Positions 1-8,170 of a stretch of DNA of 64,000 nucleotides are shown here, piece after piece. Each line of letters opens with the position of its first letter. The stretch's first letter is position 1. Source of the DNA: Candidatus Hydrogenedentota bacterium (lineage in GTDB: Bacteria; Hydrogenedentota; Hydrogenedentia; Hydrogenedentales; JAEUWI01); assembly GCA_019637335.1 (NCBI GenBank), contig JAHBVV010000035.1:1-64000 (forward strand), in the 5' to 3' direction. Under the pieces are notes generated by a model that did no database searches, was not told the origin of the DNA, and saw nothing but the letters and a program-made list of their open reading frames with translations. A program made the translations under genes and the position numbers.

Positions 1-281
1 GAGTGCGTTGGCATCCAGTTCTTCTTCCGAATATATGGTCTGCACTACCGACAAGGCTCAAGGAATCTCGCATCCGCTCATAGCGTCGCCGCCCAGAAGT
101 GAGAACCGAGCAATCGACTCCTATTTGCCGTCATTGTTGCCGATGTACCTGCAAACCGGATGAGCCGCTTATGCGATTGCCCCGCCGCGCCAGCACGTTC
201 TCGCTAAAGCCTCCCCGCCGTGATGCCGATAAAGCCGTTGCGACGGATTCTGAACAGACGACAACCGGGGAGTGCGCTGCC
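1..281. other. Left edge, no supported gene
   Basis: The frame of the next gene stays open upstream to an ATG at 99, but the residues it would add are Cys/Arg/Pro-rich and have no recognisable domain or signal peptide. A better start with a ribosome-binding site lies at 282. I see no RNA gene or clear repeat here. Confidence 0.5.
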
Positions 282-1517
282 ATGGGAATTCTGGCGATTT
301 CTGGCGGGCTGCCGCCGCTCGGCATGCCCAATACGATACCTTCACGCTTGTTCGCGGGCGCCCAGGCCGCCAAAGGGGCCCCGCCACCCTCCGGACGCCC
401 CCAACCCGAGCGCGCCGCGGTCAACCTTCCCGATCTGGCCTACTCCGCCCGAGAGACCCGCCAGCGCTTGAGCGCCAGCCTTTCCGCGACCACGTTGGCC
501 GGCGATGCCGCCGGAAACGCCGAGTTTACCTCGCTGCAGCTCGAATTCGATTTTTTCCGGGAGACCCGCGCCGAGGAGCTCGCGTACTTCCGGCGCCGGA
601 CCGACGCCGCGGGCGATCGGCTGGAGGCGGGGCAGCGGGCGGACTTCTTCGCCGCGCGCGAGGAGATTTCGGCGCGATTCTCGTTCTCGATCGGCCTGTC
701 CGGCGCCGCGCTGAACGGTTTCGCCGGGGCGGCGGAAGGCGCGGTGGACGCCCGGGAAATCATCGAAAGGCTCCTTGAAATCGCGCGGGGCCTGCTTGAA
801 AAGGCGGACGAACTGTTCGAAAAGTTCTTCGCGCCGTTGGACGGCGGCGATCCGGCCTATGCGGCGCGATCTCTGGATGCGCTGTTCAGCGCGTTCGCCT
901 CGGAGATCCAGGCAATCTTCTCGGGTGAACGCGGATTGCCGTTCGCCGGCGCGCGCCAACTCGAGTTCCGGTTCGAGTTCAGCGCCTCGGTCACGGTCAC
1001 CCAGGCCACCGTGCAACAGGGCGACCCCATCGTGCTCGACCTCGATGGAGACGGTATTGAGCTGACCACCTACCAGCAGGGGGCGCGCTTCGACCTGATC
1101 GGCTCCGGCCGCGCGCAGCAGGTGGCCTTCGTCCACGGCGGGGACGCCTTTCTCGCGCTTGACCGGAACGGCGACGGCGTCATCAACAGCGGCCTGGAGC
1201 TCTTCGGCGAACAGCACGGCGCCCGCAATGGGTTCGAGGAACTCCGGCGCTTCGATGACAACGGCGACGGGGTCATCGACCGCCGGGACGCGGTATTCGA
1301 TTCGCTGCTGCTGTTCCGAGACAACGGCAATGGCGTCACCGAGCCGGGAGAGTTGTTGTCGCTTGCCGAGGCCGGAATCGTCTCGATCAGCCTCGACTAC
1401 GCGGAGGTGGACAAACGCGCCGCCGGGGGCAACCGGATCACCCAGATCGCGTCCTTCGCGCGCGCGGACGGCAGCCGGGGCGTCGCCGCGGACGCACTGC
1501 TGAATTATATCGTCTGA
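282..1517 (+). CDS. Calcium-loop (RTX-associated type) protein
   Basis: This is a 411-residue protein of unknown precise role. The C-terminal half has three to four Asp/Asn-rich loops typical of EF-hand or RTX-toxin-associated calcium-binding domains: VLDLDGDGIELT, LDRNGDGVINSGLELFG, FDDNGDGVID and RDNGNGVTEPGEL, followed by LAEAGIVSIS. The same order occurs at the C-terminus of many haemolysin-type proteins. The N-terminal half is Ala/Arg/Glu-rich and probably helical, with repeated Phe-Phe and Glu-Arg pairs. I chose ATG 282 because GGGGAG lies about 9 bases upstream; the upstream extension to 99 does not look coding. No signal peptide is obvious, so export (if any) could be by a type I or other leaderless route. 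The calcium loops are seen in the sequence; the function is not known. Confidence 0.75.
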   Translation: MGILAISGGLPPLGMPNTIPSRLFAGAQAAKGAPPPSGRPQPERAAVNLPDLAYSARETRQRLSASLSATTLAGDAAGNAEFTSLQLEFDFFRETRAEELAYFRRRTDAAGDRLEAGQRADFFAAREEISARFSFSIGLSGAALNGFAGAAEGAVDAREIIERLLEIARGLLEKADELFEKFFAPLDGGDPAYAARSLDALFSAFASEIQAIFSGERGLPFAGARQLEFRFEFSASVTVTQATVQQGDPIVLDLDGDGIELTTYQQGARFDLIGSGRAQQVAFVHGGDAFLALDRNGDGVINSGLELFGEQHGARNGFEELRRFDDNGDGVIDRRDAVFDSLLLFRDNGNGVTEPGELLSLAEAGIVSISLDYAEVDKRAAGGNRITQIASFARADGSRGVAADALLNYIV

Positions 1518-1540
1518 TCGAGACGCTTTTCCGGAAAGCG

Positions 1541-1569
1541 TGGGGATCCTTCGCCATTTCCTGTATAAT
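1541..1569 (+). promoter_or_regulatory. Possible sigma70 promoter for the BFN gene
   Basis: A perfect TATAAT lies at 1564-1569, 22 bases before the start of the BFN gene and in the gap after the previous stop. The -35 side (about 1541-1546) is poor, so this is a suggestion based mainly on the -10 box. Confidence 0.35.
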
Positions 1570-1591
1570 CAGGTGAACGAAGGAGGTCCGT

Positions 1592-2059
1592 ATGCTCGAA
1601 GTCGAGATCCTGGGGGTCAGCCAGGCCGAGGAACACCAATACCCGCTCGTATTGCTGCGCCACGAAAACAAGGTGCTGCCGATACTGGTGGGGCTTCCGG
1701 AGGCCAGCGCAATCCAGATTGGCCTCCTGGGGGAAAAGACCGCCCGCCCCATGACGCACGACCTCATCTGCAACCTTCTCGTCGGGTTGCGCGGTGAGGT
1801 GACGTCGGTCAACATCTACAAGCTCGAAAACGAAACCTTCCTCGCCCACCTGAACGTCGAGCAAAAGGACGCGGACGGCCAGGTCGAGCAGATCCTTCGC
1901 GTCGACACCCGCCCGAGCGACGGAATCGCCATTGCGGTGCGGGTCGGCTGCCCCATCATGGTGGCTGAGGAAGTTATGGAAAGCGCGGCCCAGGACGCCT
2001 CCATCCTCGGCGACGCCGACGACGACGACACCGACAGCGACGACGACAGCCCCTTCTGA
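1592..2059 (+). CDS. Bifunctional nuclease (BFN/DUF151) domain protein
   Basis: This is a 155-residue cytosolic protein made almost entirely of a BFN domain (residues about 1-130), with an acidic Asp-rich tail (residues about 138-152). Family hallmarks visible are LPILVGLPEASAI near residue 30, RPMTHDLICNLL near residue 55, and the RPSDGIAIAVRVGCPI segment near residue 110. Related plant and bacterial proteins have RNase and DNase activity; the physiological role in bacteria is unclear. The start is secure: AAGGAGG at 1580-1586 sits 5 bases before ATG 1592. It appears monocistronic, with a TATAAT box directly upstream. Codon use matches its neighbours. Confidence 0.9.
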   Translation: MLEVEILGVSQAEEHQYPLVLLRHENKVLPILVGLPEASAIQIGLLGEKTARPMTHDLICNLLVGLRGEVTSVNIYKLENETFLAHLNVEQKDADGQVEQILRVDTRPSDGIAIAVRVGCPIMVAEEVMESAAQDASILGDADDDDTDSDDDSPF

Positions 2060-2665
2060 CGCGCCCGAAGAAAGCGGTATTCGGCGGCTCGCCTCCGGCG
2101 CGTTGCGGGCGGGCCGTCCGCCCGCATCGCGCCGAAGGCGCGAATCGTATAAACGGCGGTGATCCGGGTTCAGTCGTCTCCCCGCTCTAAGGCGCCGATA
2201 TCGCAAACACGCCATGCACCTCCGGTGCATTGCAGGCGGGGACGCCTGCGCTCCCAGCCTGGCGCGCTCTCGTCGTAGTATCTCGGCATGACAAGAATGG
2301 GCTGGCGCTACTTCAGACCGCTAAAGTGTTACCAATCCGCCAAAGTCTTTCACGGCTTGCAACGTCGCCCGAGGCAGAATCACCCTGTGAATCAAGCGTA
2401 ATCTGCCGGTAATCCTCCTGCGACCGATATCAATTTCTCTCCGGTTGCGGCCGAATGCCGCCCGGCGCCAATTCGAGGTTCACACCCTCATGCGCCGCCA
2501 CCGGTTGCGTCTGGAACCAGTCGCCCGCGCGCGAACACCGAGCGCGCTTGCTTTATTCCCGCCAAAGCGCTACATTTAAGGCGGGGAACGGGGAAGGGGA
2601 ATGTCCGCGTCCAAGTTGAATTCGTCGGGCTCGAATACCACACAACGTATTGCCGGAGGTGTATT
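2060..2665. other. Intergenic region with GC hairpins and two dispersed repeats
   Basis: No gene is supported. A GC-rich hairpin (2105-2112 pairing with 2118-2125) follows the BFN gene but lacks a T-run. Positions 2232-2260 carry the GCAGGCGGGGACGCCTGCGC element also found at 19679, 19852 and (variant) near 55725. Positions 2309-2333 carry a copy of the CTTCAGACGGCTAAAG dispersed repeat. Confidence 0.6.
2309..2333 (+). repeat. Dispersed short repeat, CTTCAGACGGCTAAAG family
   Basis: Reads TACTTCAGACCGCTAAAGTG followed by TTACC. It is one of about eight intergenic copies in this window (others near 12499, 13038, 14455, 14768, 40721, 41023 and 41503), in both orientations. Confidence 0.7.
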
Positions 2666-3838
2666 ATGGCAAAGAAAAAAGAAGTGAATGTGGCGGTTGT
2701 CGGCGCAAGTTTTATGGGGAAAGCCCATAGCAATGGCTGGCGCAAGGTCGATATGTTTTTTGACGCGCCGGTGAAACCCGTCATGAAGGTGCTCTGCGAC
2801 AAGGAGCAGAGCCTGCTCGACGCCAACGCGGAGAAGTGGGGCTGGCAGGAAACCGCCACGGACTGGAAGGCCCTGCTGGAGCGCGACGACATCGACATCA
2901 TCGATATCTGCACGCCCAACTTCCTGCATCCGGAAATCGCGGTCGCCGCGGCAAAGGCCGGCAAGCATATTGTCTGTGAGAAGCCCCTGGCGAGTTCGCT
3001 GAAGGAAGCCGAGGCCATGCAGAAGGCCGTGGACGCCGCCGGCGTCAAAAACATGTGCGCATTCAGCTACCGCTTCGTGCCCGCCATCCAGACCATCAAG
3101 AACCTGATCGACAAGAACCAGCTCGGCGAGATCTTTCACTTCCGCGCGGCCTACCAGCAGGACTGGATCGTCGATCCCGAGTTCCCGATGGTGTGGCGCC
3201 TGAAGAAGAAGCACACGGGTTCCGGCGCCCTGGGCGATATCGGCGCCCACATCACCGATCTCTGCCAGTTCCTCGTCGGCGATATTGCCGAAGTGACTTC
3301 CGCGCTCGAAACCTTCATCAAGAAGCGTGTGGTCGCGGAGAGCGACACCGGCGCCTGGGAAGCCAAGGGCAGCAAGAAGTCGAAGCAGTACGACACGGTG
3401 GACGTGGACGATGCCGCCATTTTCCTCGCCCGGATCAAGAACGCCAATACCCTCGCCACCTTCGAAGCCACGCGCTTCGCGCCGGGCCGCCGCAACTACA
3501 ACAACATCGAGATTTACGGCAGCAAGGGCTCGGTGATCTGGAATCTGGAGGACATCAACTACTTCCAGTATTTCAATCGGAGCGACCCCGATCTGCTCCA
3601 GGGCTTCCGCCGCGTCTCGGCCTGCGATATCGGCCATCCCTTCACGGCCGCCTGGTGGCCCCCGGGACACACGATCGGCTACGAGCACCTTTTCGTTCAC
3701 GAGTTGTATGAGTTCGTCTGCGGCCTGAACAAGAAGAAACCCAACTTCCCGACCTTCGAGGATGGGGTGAAGTGCCAGCGGGTTCTCGAGACCGTCGAGA
3801 AAGCCGCCAAGACCCGGAAATGGGAGAAAGTGGAATAA
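2666..3838 (+). CDS. Gfo/Idh/MocA family NAD(P)-dependent oxidoreductase
   Basis: This is a 390-residue sugar or cyclitol dehydrogenase-type enzyme. The N-terminal Rossmann domain starts VAVVGASFMGKAHSNGW (residues about 8-24), which binds NAD(P). The Gfo/Idh/MocA catalytic motif CEKPLASS with its Lys is near residue 110, and GSGALGDIGAHITDLCQFL (about 185-205) supplies the Gly-Asp-x3-His catalytic pair. The length is normal for the family. The start has GGAGG 8 bases upstream. An ATG-initiated TIM-barrel isomerase follows 151 bases downstream on the same strand, an arrangement common in planctomycete-like sugar catabolic operons where a keto-sugar is oxidised and then epimerised. No signal peptide is visible, so it should be cytosolic. 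The substrate cannot be read from the sequence. Confidence 0.9.
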   Translation: MAKKKEVNVAVVGASFMGKAHSNGWRKVDMFFDAPVKPVMKVLCDKEQSLLDANAEKWGWQETATDWKALLERDDIDIIDICTPNFLHPEIAVAAAKAGKHIVCEKPLASSLKEAEAMQKAVDAAGVKNMCAFSYRFVPAIQTIKNLIDKNQLGEIFHFRAAYQQDWIVDPEFPMVWRLKKKHTGSGALGDIGAHITDLCQFLVGDIAEVTSALETFIKKRVVAESDTGAWEAKGSKKSKQYDTVDVDDAAIFLARIKNANTLATFEATRFAPGRRNYNNIEIYGSKGSVIWNLEDINYFQYFNRSDPDLLQGFRRVSACDIGHPFTAAWWPPGHTIGYEHLFVHELYEFVCGLNKKKPNFPTFEDGVKCQRVLETVEKAAKTRKWEKVE

Positions 3839-3989
3839 CGTTGCCCCGGGGCGCTACCTTGGAGAGCCCGCCGTTTCCAGGGACACGAGAGACGGTGGAG
3901 ACGCCGGCGTGGGTGCGCTGGTTGTCTCCGCTGTCGCTGCAATAACGCGCCACGGCGACGGCCCAAATCTAACCGAAGGAGAAAACACG

Positions 3990-4955
3990 ATGAAACTCGG
4001 ACTGCTGACCGTCATGTTCGGGAAGGAGCCCCTCGAGAAGGTGCTGGAAATCATCCGGCCCCTGAACCTCGACACCGTGGAGCTCGGCACCGGAAATTAC
4101 CCGGGTGACGCCCACGCGCCCCTTCAGGAACTCCTGAAATCCAAGCCGAAGCGCGACGCGCTGCTCGATCTGCTCAAGCGCGAAGGCAAGGAAATCAGCG
4201 CGCTGAGCTGCCACGGCAACTGCCTCCACCCCAACAAGGCGTTTGCGAAAAAGTGCCAGCAGGTCCAGACGGACACCATCAAGCTCGCCGAAAAGCTCGG
4301 CGTCAAGACCGTCAACGACTTCTCCGGCTGCCCCGGCTCCGATCCGAAGGCGCAGCAGCCCAACTGGGTCACCTGTGCCTGGCCGCCGGAATACCTGGAC
4401 ATCCTCGATTACCAGTGGAACCAAATCGTCATCCCTTACTGGAAGAAGCAGGCGAAGTTCGCGAAGGACCACGGCGTGCGCATCGCCTTTGAGGCCCATC
4501 CCGGCTTCGTGGTCTACAACACCGAGACCCTGCTTCGCATCCGCAAGGAATGCGGGAACAACCTCGGCGCCAACTTCGACCCGAGCCACTTCTTCTGGCA
4601 GGGTATGGAGCCCATCGAGGCCGTCAAGGCGCTCGGCGGAAGCGCCATATTCCATGTCCACGCCAAGGACACCAAGGTGGATCCCGCCAACGCCGCCGTC
4701 AACGGCACGCTCGACACCAAGCACTACGGCCTCGAGGCGCAGCGCAGCTGGCTCTTCCGCACCTGCGGCTATGGCCACGGCCACGAATGGTGGAAGGCCT
4801 TCTTCTCCGCCCTCCGCGTCGCCGGCTACGACGGCCCCGTCAGCATCGAGCACGAAGACAGCCTCATGTCCAGCATGGAAGGCCTCACCAAGGCCGTCAC
4901 CTTCCTGAACGAGTGCCTGATCCGCGAGAAACCCGGCGCCATGCACTGGGCCTGA
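3990..4955 (+). CDS. Sugar phosphate isomerase/epimerase (xylose isomerase-like TIM barrel)
   Basis: This 321-residue AP-endonuclease-2-type TIM barrel probably interconverts keto-sugars or inosose-like compounds. Metal-site segments are visible: FEAHPGFVVYN with its Glu (near residue 168), NFDPSHFFWQG (near 198), HVHAKDTK (near 222) and SIEHEDS (near 287). ATG 3990 is chosen because AAGGAG lies 8 bases upstream; the frame is open to 3909, but that part is poor. It lies downstream of the Gfo/Idh/MocA gene on the same strand and is followed at once by a strong terminator, so the two probably form one unit. No export signal is visible. The family call is firm; the substrate is unknown. Confidence 0.9.
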   Translation: MKLGLLTVMFGKEPLEKVLEIIRPLNLDTVELGTGNYPGDAHAPLQELLKSKPKRDALLDLLKREGKEISALSCHGNCLHPNKAFAKKCQQVQTDTIKLAEKLGVKTVNDFSGCPGSDPKAQQPNWVTCAWPPEYLDILDYQWNQIVIPYWKKQAKFAKDHGVRIAFEAHPGFVVYNTETLLRIRKECGNNLGANFDPSHFFWQGMEPIEAVKALGGSAIFHVHAKDTKVDPANAAVNGTLDTKHYGLEAQRSWLFRTCGYGHGHEWWKAFFSALRVAGYDGPVSIEHEDSLMSSMEGLTKAVTFLNECLIREKPGAMHWA

Positions 4956-4978
4956 GGTCGCCAATGGATACACGATAC

Positions 4979-5011
4979 GGGGAGCGCCGAGTTATGGGCG
5001 CTCCCCATTTT
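4979..5011 (+). terminator. Rho-independent terminator
   Basis: A perfect 10-bp stem (GGGGAGCGCC at 4979-4988 pairing with GGCGCTCCCC at 4997-5006) with an 8-base loop is followed by ATTTT. It ends the plus-strand oxidoreductase/isomerase unit and overlaps the last codons of the convergent receiver gene. Confidence 0.85.
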
Positions 5012-5642
5012 CGTCATCCAGCCTCGCTTGGTCTTCCTGCGCGAACTTTTCCAACTCTATGTCCAGGCACGACGGGCACAGTCCGTGTGTGAAACGGGCG
5101 CCGGTGTGCTGGCTCACATAGGCTTCGATTGAGTGCCAGCAACCTGTGCGATCACGAACTTTCCTGCAATAGGCGCAGATCGGGATGATGCCGCGTAGAG
5201 CCTCATTGTTACTCAGTGCCGTCCGCAAGAGTCGGCTCAATGATTCCGATTCCGACACCTTCAACCTCAATTGAGTCCGCAGCTGGGACTGCTTGATCGC
5301 GCAGCGGACCGCCCGCCGCAGTTCCCGCCTGCCGAGACCTCGCTTCACCAGGTAGTCTTCCGCACCGGCTTTTATCGCCTTGACAGCCAGTGCTTCGCTG
5401 CCGTGAGCCGTGCACAGGATCACCGGGACTTCCGCATTCACCGGTTGCGGGAGAAAATCGATCCCGTTCCCATCGGGAAGCCGATGATCGAGCAGGATAC
5501 AATCGGGAATGTGTGATTGAAGCATCTCGGCGGCGCCCCGGAGCGAATCCGTGAATACGAGCATATAGGCATCCCCGAGATGCCTCTCCACAAGCTCCCG
5601 GTAAATCTCATCGTCTTCGACAACCAGAACCGTATTCTGCAT
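4992..5642 (-). CDS. Response regulator with C-terminal Cys-rich ICAYC domain
   Basis: This is a 216-residue receiver protein without a DNA-binding domain. The receiver (residues 1-120) has the acidic pair Asp10/Asp11, phospho-acceptor Asp52 in LLDHRLPDG, and the conserved Lys in DYLVKRG near residue 100. After a helical linker, the C-terminal 60 residues carry PICAYCRKVRDRTGCW and GLCPSC, a motif found at the C-terminus of some PAS and hybrid kinases. Its function is not established; two CxxC-like pairs suggest metal or redox chemistry. The gene is last in a minus-strand row of kinase, small receiver and this receiver, with a 10-base gap to the receiver before it. It probably acts downstream of the adjacent ethylene-receptor-like kinases. 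Confidence 0.85.
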   Translation of the reverse strand: MQNTVLVVEDDEIYRELVERHLGDAYMLVFTDSLRGAAEMLQSHIPDCILLDHRLPDGNGIDFLPQPVNAEVPVILCTAHGSEALAVKAIKAGAEDYLVKRGLGRRELRRAVRCAIKQSQLRTQLRLKVSESESLSRLLRTALSNNEALRGIIPICAYCRKVRDRTGCWHSIEAYVSQHTGARFTHGLCPSCLDIELEKFAQEDQARLDDENGERP

Positions 5643-5652
5643 GTCTTAACTC

Positions 5653-6099
5653 CTACGCTAGTTCCACAACGTCGATATATCGGCTGAGCATCTGGATAAC
5701 CGGGCCGAAATCGCCGCCAGATTGATATTTCGGTATGTATCCCGCGACAAACTTATCATAGGCCGCGCGCCGGTCCTCGTCACTGTGCGACGTAGTCATT
5801 ACGAAGACTACGATACCGCGGAACGCGCCGTCCTTCCGGAGTTCCCCGAGGAATTGCAGGCCGCCCATCTGCGGCATTCTCAGGTCCAGCAGCACAATAA
5901 GCGGGGGCGTTATAACGGGCGGAATCTCGCCCCGCAGCACGGCAAGCGCTTCCACGCCATTGCTGGCGCGACGTATGATGAAGGGGGCTCCGGCCCGCTG
6001 CGCCGCACGGATTACACGTTCCGCATCCACATCGTCATCCTCCACCAAAAGCAGGGTTGGCGTTGCCTTCTTGTCCACTTCTATTTCTCCGCTGGCCAT
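5653..6099 (-). CDS. Rcp1-type single-domain response regulator
   Basis: This is a single receiver of about 148 residues, with LLLVEDDDVDAERV at the N-terminus, phospho-acceptor Asp in VLLDLRMPQMGG and Lys in YIPKYQ. The insertion between strand 3 and helix 3 and the ending SRYIDVVELA are typical of Rcp1-like regulators that pair with PAS-type membrane or phytochrome kinases. An alternative ATG at 6144 would overlap the kinase gene by 25 bases; I prefer 6099, which leaves a 20-base gap and the usual short N-terminus. The Shine-Dalgarno signal is weak for both starts. It follows the kinase gene directly, so the pair is very probably cognate. Confidence 0.8.
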   Translation of the reverse strand: MASGEIEVDKKATPTLLLVEDDDVDAERVIRAAQRAGAPFIIRRASNGVEALAVLRGEIPPVITPPLIVLLDLRMPQMGGLQFLGELRKDGAFRGIVVFVMTTSHSDEDRRAAYDKFVAGYIPKYQSGGDFGPVIQMLSRYIDVVELA

Positions 6100-6119
6100 G
6101 CCCGTGTTCGGCGCGACAC

Positions 6120-7631
6120 CTAAACGCCGCCCGTCCTGGGCCATTCAACTTCGAATGCCGCACCCGCGCCGGGGACCGACTCGAGGTGTATGCTACCGCC
6201 AAAGGTGTCCAGAATCTTCTTGACGATGGCCAGGCCCATACCGCTGCCCTCCACCTGATCGCGCGACCGCAACGTTTCGAACATCATAAACACACGGTCG
6301 TGAAAGGCCGGGTCAATGCCCGGCCCGTCATCCGCCACCGTAAAACGGTAGCAGTTCTCTTCCTCAACGCAGAGGACCCGAATAAGTCCGCCGGCTCGAT
6401 TGTGGTGCTTGATTGCGTTGCCAATAAGGTTTTGGAGAATGTGTCGCAGCGGAGTTTTGAGCGTATAAAACACAGGCAGATCCGGGTCGTACTCGACCCG
6501 GAAGCCGGGTGGTGCGTTTAAATCCGTGACGATCTCGGCGATGAGTTGGCTCGTGGAAACTTGCTCCGCGTCCTCCAGCTTTCGGCCTGCCCGGGAGTAT
6601 TGCAGCAAGTCGTCCAGCAGCGTCCGCAGCCGCGCCGCCCGCTGCTGGATCTGGGTCAGGTGGCGCAGCGAATCCTCGGGCAGGTACGGGGCCGCGTCCT
6701 CCACAACCCACGCGGCCAGCTGCTCGATCCCCTCCAGCGGGGACCGCAAGTCATGCGATGCTACATACGCAAACTCGTCCAACTCACGGTTGCTCCGTTC
6801 CAGGTCCGCCGAGTAGCGCACCAGCGTTTCCTCGGCGCGCTTCCGCTCCGTGATATCCATGATCGATGCCAGCACCAGCAAGCCGTCATCGGTTTCGATC
6901 GGGCTCAGCCCGATTTCGATTGGGATTTCCGTGCCATCTTTGCGCAGGCCATGGAGATCCCGGCCCTGGCCCATGGGCCGCGTTTCCGGATCCCGCTGGA
7001 ATAACTCCCGAAAGCCAGAGTGCGCATCCCGCAAACGCTCTGGCGCCAGCGCATCGATGTACTGGCCAATGAGTTCGTCCAAGCGATAGCCGAAGATCGT
7101 CGCACACGCGGTATTCGCTAGCAGGATTTTGCCACCGGTGTCCACCATCACTATGCCGTTCGGCGCCGCTTCGATCACCTGGCGGAACCGCGCCTCCGAA
7201 CGGGACTTGGCATTCAGCGCACGGTTCAACTCGGCGTTTACCGTACTCAGCCCCGGCAGGGCCAGGGCCCTCGGCAACACCGGCAGCAGCGCGAACACCG
7301 TCGCCCACGAGACCGTCGCCGTGATGAATTTGACGGTCCCCGAGAGCCGGTAGGCGGGCCACCAGAATATCACCGCATCTAGCAGGTGCGTGGCGCCGCA
7401 GGAGAAGATGAATGCCGCGAAAAGCCAGAAGATGGGGAGAAACGGAACGTCCTTGCGCCGGAGGATGAAATAGGCCAGTGTGGCCGGGATGGCCATGTAG
7501 GCGCCCCAGATCGCGATATCCGACCCGATGTGCAGCCAGCCGTGGCCCGATGTCCACGTGCCACAGGTCCAGCGCGCCGGGAAATCCGACGTCTCGAAGA
7601 CATTCCAAAGGAAATCGAGCATGGCCCTCAC
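6120..7631 (-). CDS. Ethylene-receptor-like PAS histidine kinase
   Basis: This is a 503-residue membrane sensor kinase. Residues about 35-125 form three hydrophobic helices that match the plant and cyanobacterial ethylene-binding domain. Asp38, Tyr45 and Pro49 have the spacing of ETR1 Asp25, Tyr32 and Pro36, and CGATH gives Cys78 and His82, equivalent to the copper ligands Cys65 and His69. A PAS domain follows (about 145-262), then a HisKA domain with His293 in ASHDLRSP, and an HATPase with HILQNLIGNAIKHH, DDGPGID and GSGMGLAIVKKI. Two receivers lie downstream and a close paralogue lies upstream. It is predicted to be an inner-membrane sensor for a small hydrophobic ligand; ethylene is a hypothesis. 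The start has no strong ribosome-binding site. Confidence 0.88.
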   Translation of the reverse strand: MRAMLDFLWNVFETSDFPARWTCGTWTSGHGWLHIGSDIAIWGAYMAIPATLAYFILRRKDVPFLPIFWLFAAFIFSCGATHLLDAVIFWWPAYRLSGTVKFITATVSWATVFALLPVLPRALALPGLSTVNAELNRALNAKSRSEARFRQVIEAAPNGIVMVDTGGKILLANTACATIFGYRLDELIGQYIDALAPERLRDAHSGFRELFQRDPETRPMGQGRDLHGLRKDGTEIPIEIGLSPIETDDGLLVLASIMDITERKRAEETLVRYSADLERSNRELDEFAYVASHDLRSPLEGIEQLAAWVVEDAAPYLPEDSLRHLTQIQQRAARLRTLLDDLLQYSRAGRKLEDAEQVSTSQLIAEIVTDLNAPPGFRVEYDPDLPVFYTLKTPLRHILQNLIGNAIKHHNRAGGLIRVLCVEEENCYRFTVADDGPGIDPAFHDRVFMMFETLRSRDQVEGSGMGLAIVKKILDTFGGSIHLESVPGAGAAFEVEWPRTGGV

Positions 7632-8170
7632 TCCCTGGCCTCAATCTGCACGTCCCGCGACTGCTGCCTGCGCTGTGAGGAACGGCTTTAACGCCAACCA
7701 AGGCCTTATTCTGCACGAAATCGGCGGTCGATTCCAGCACGCAAGCTCCCGGCCGGGACGGCCGTAAAGTCAATGCGTTCCACACAATCGTCTTGCAGGG
7801 TATCACACCGCTGGACGAGTAGGTCTGGGATTCCCTGCGGAAAAGAGCACGATGACAGCCTTGTGCCCAATCAGAGCGCGAATCGAGGTCCACATCCTGA
7901 TGTGCCACGCCCCGCCGTACAGACAGATAGCCGGAATTAGTCATTCCCGCGATCGGGTGTATCAGGAAACGCGATCGCGCAAGACTCCAGATCCCGCTAC
8001 ATTCCCGGATGCGCCGGAATGGCGCTATGGGACCGAACCACAGAAATGAAGTAAAGATATGAATTGTGCAATCGAGATCAACAGTTCCGTGTGTGAATAC
8101 GTCGCCGTGGAAAAGCGTTATGAAACCGTAGAGTTTTGCATTTCCCTTGGATACTGAGTTCACAGCACCG
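7632..8170. other. Intergenic gap between paralogous kinases
   Basis: No gene is supported; the short ORF at 7852-8049 has no family features. Positions about 7939-8030 (TCATTCCCGCGATCGGG, then GCGATCGCGCAA and CCAGATCCCGC) look like a decayed copy of the dRS3-like element seen at 12634. The rest should hold the promoter of the downstream minus-strand kinase, which I could not place. Confidence 0.45.

Noticed and set aside
342-1217. Long minus-strand open frame (291 codons) opposite the calcium-loop gene
   Set aside because: It is a shadow of the plus-strand gene: no domain, no ribosome-binding site, and composition typical of GC-rich antisense frames.
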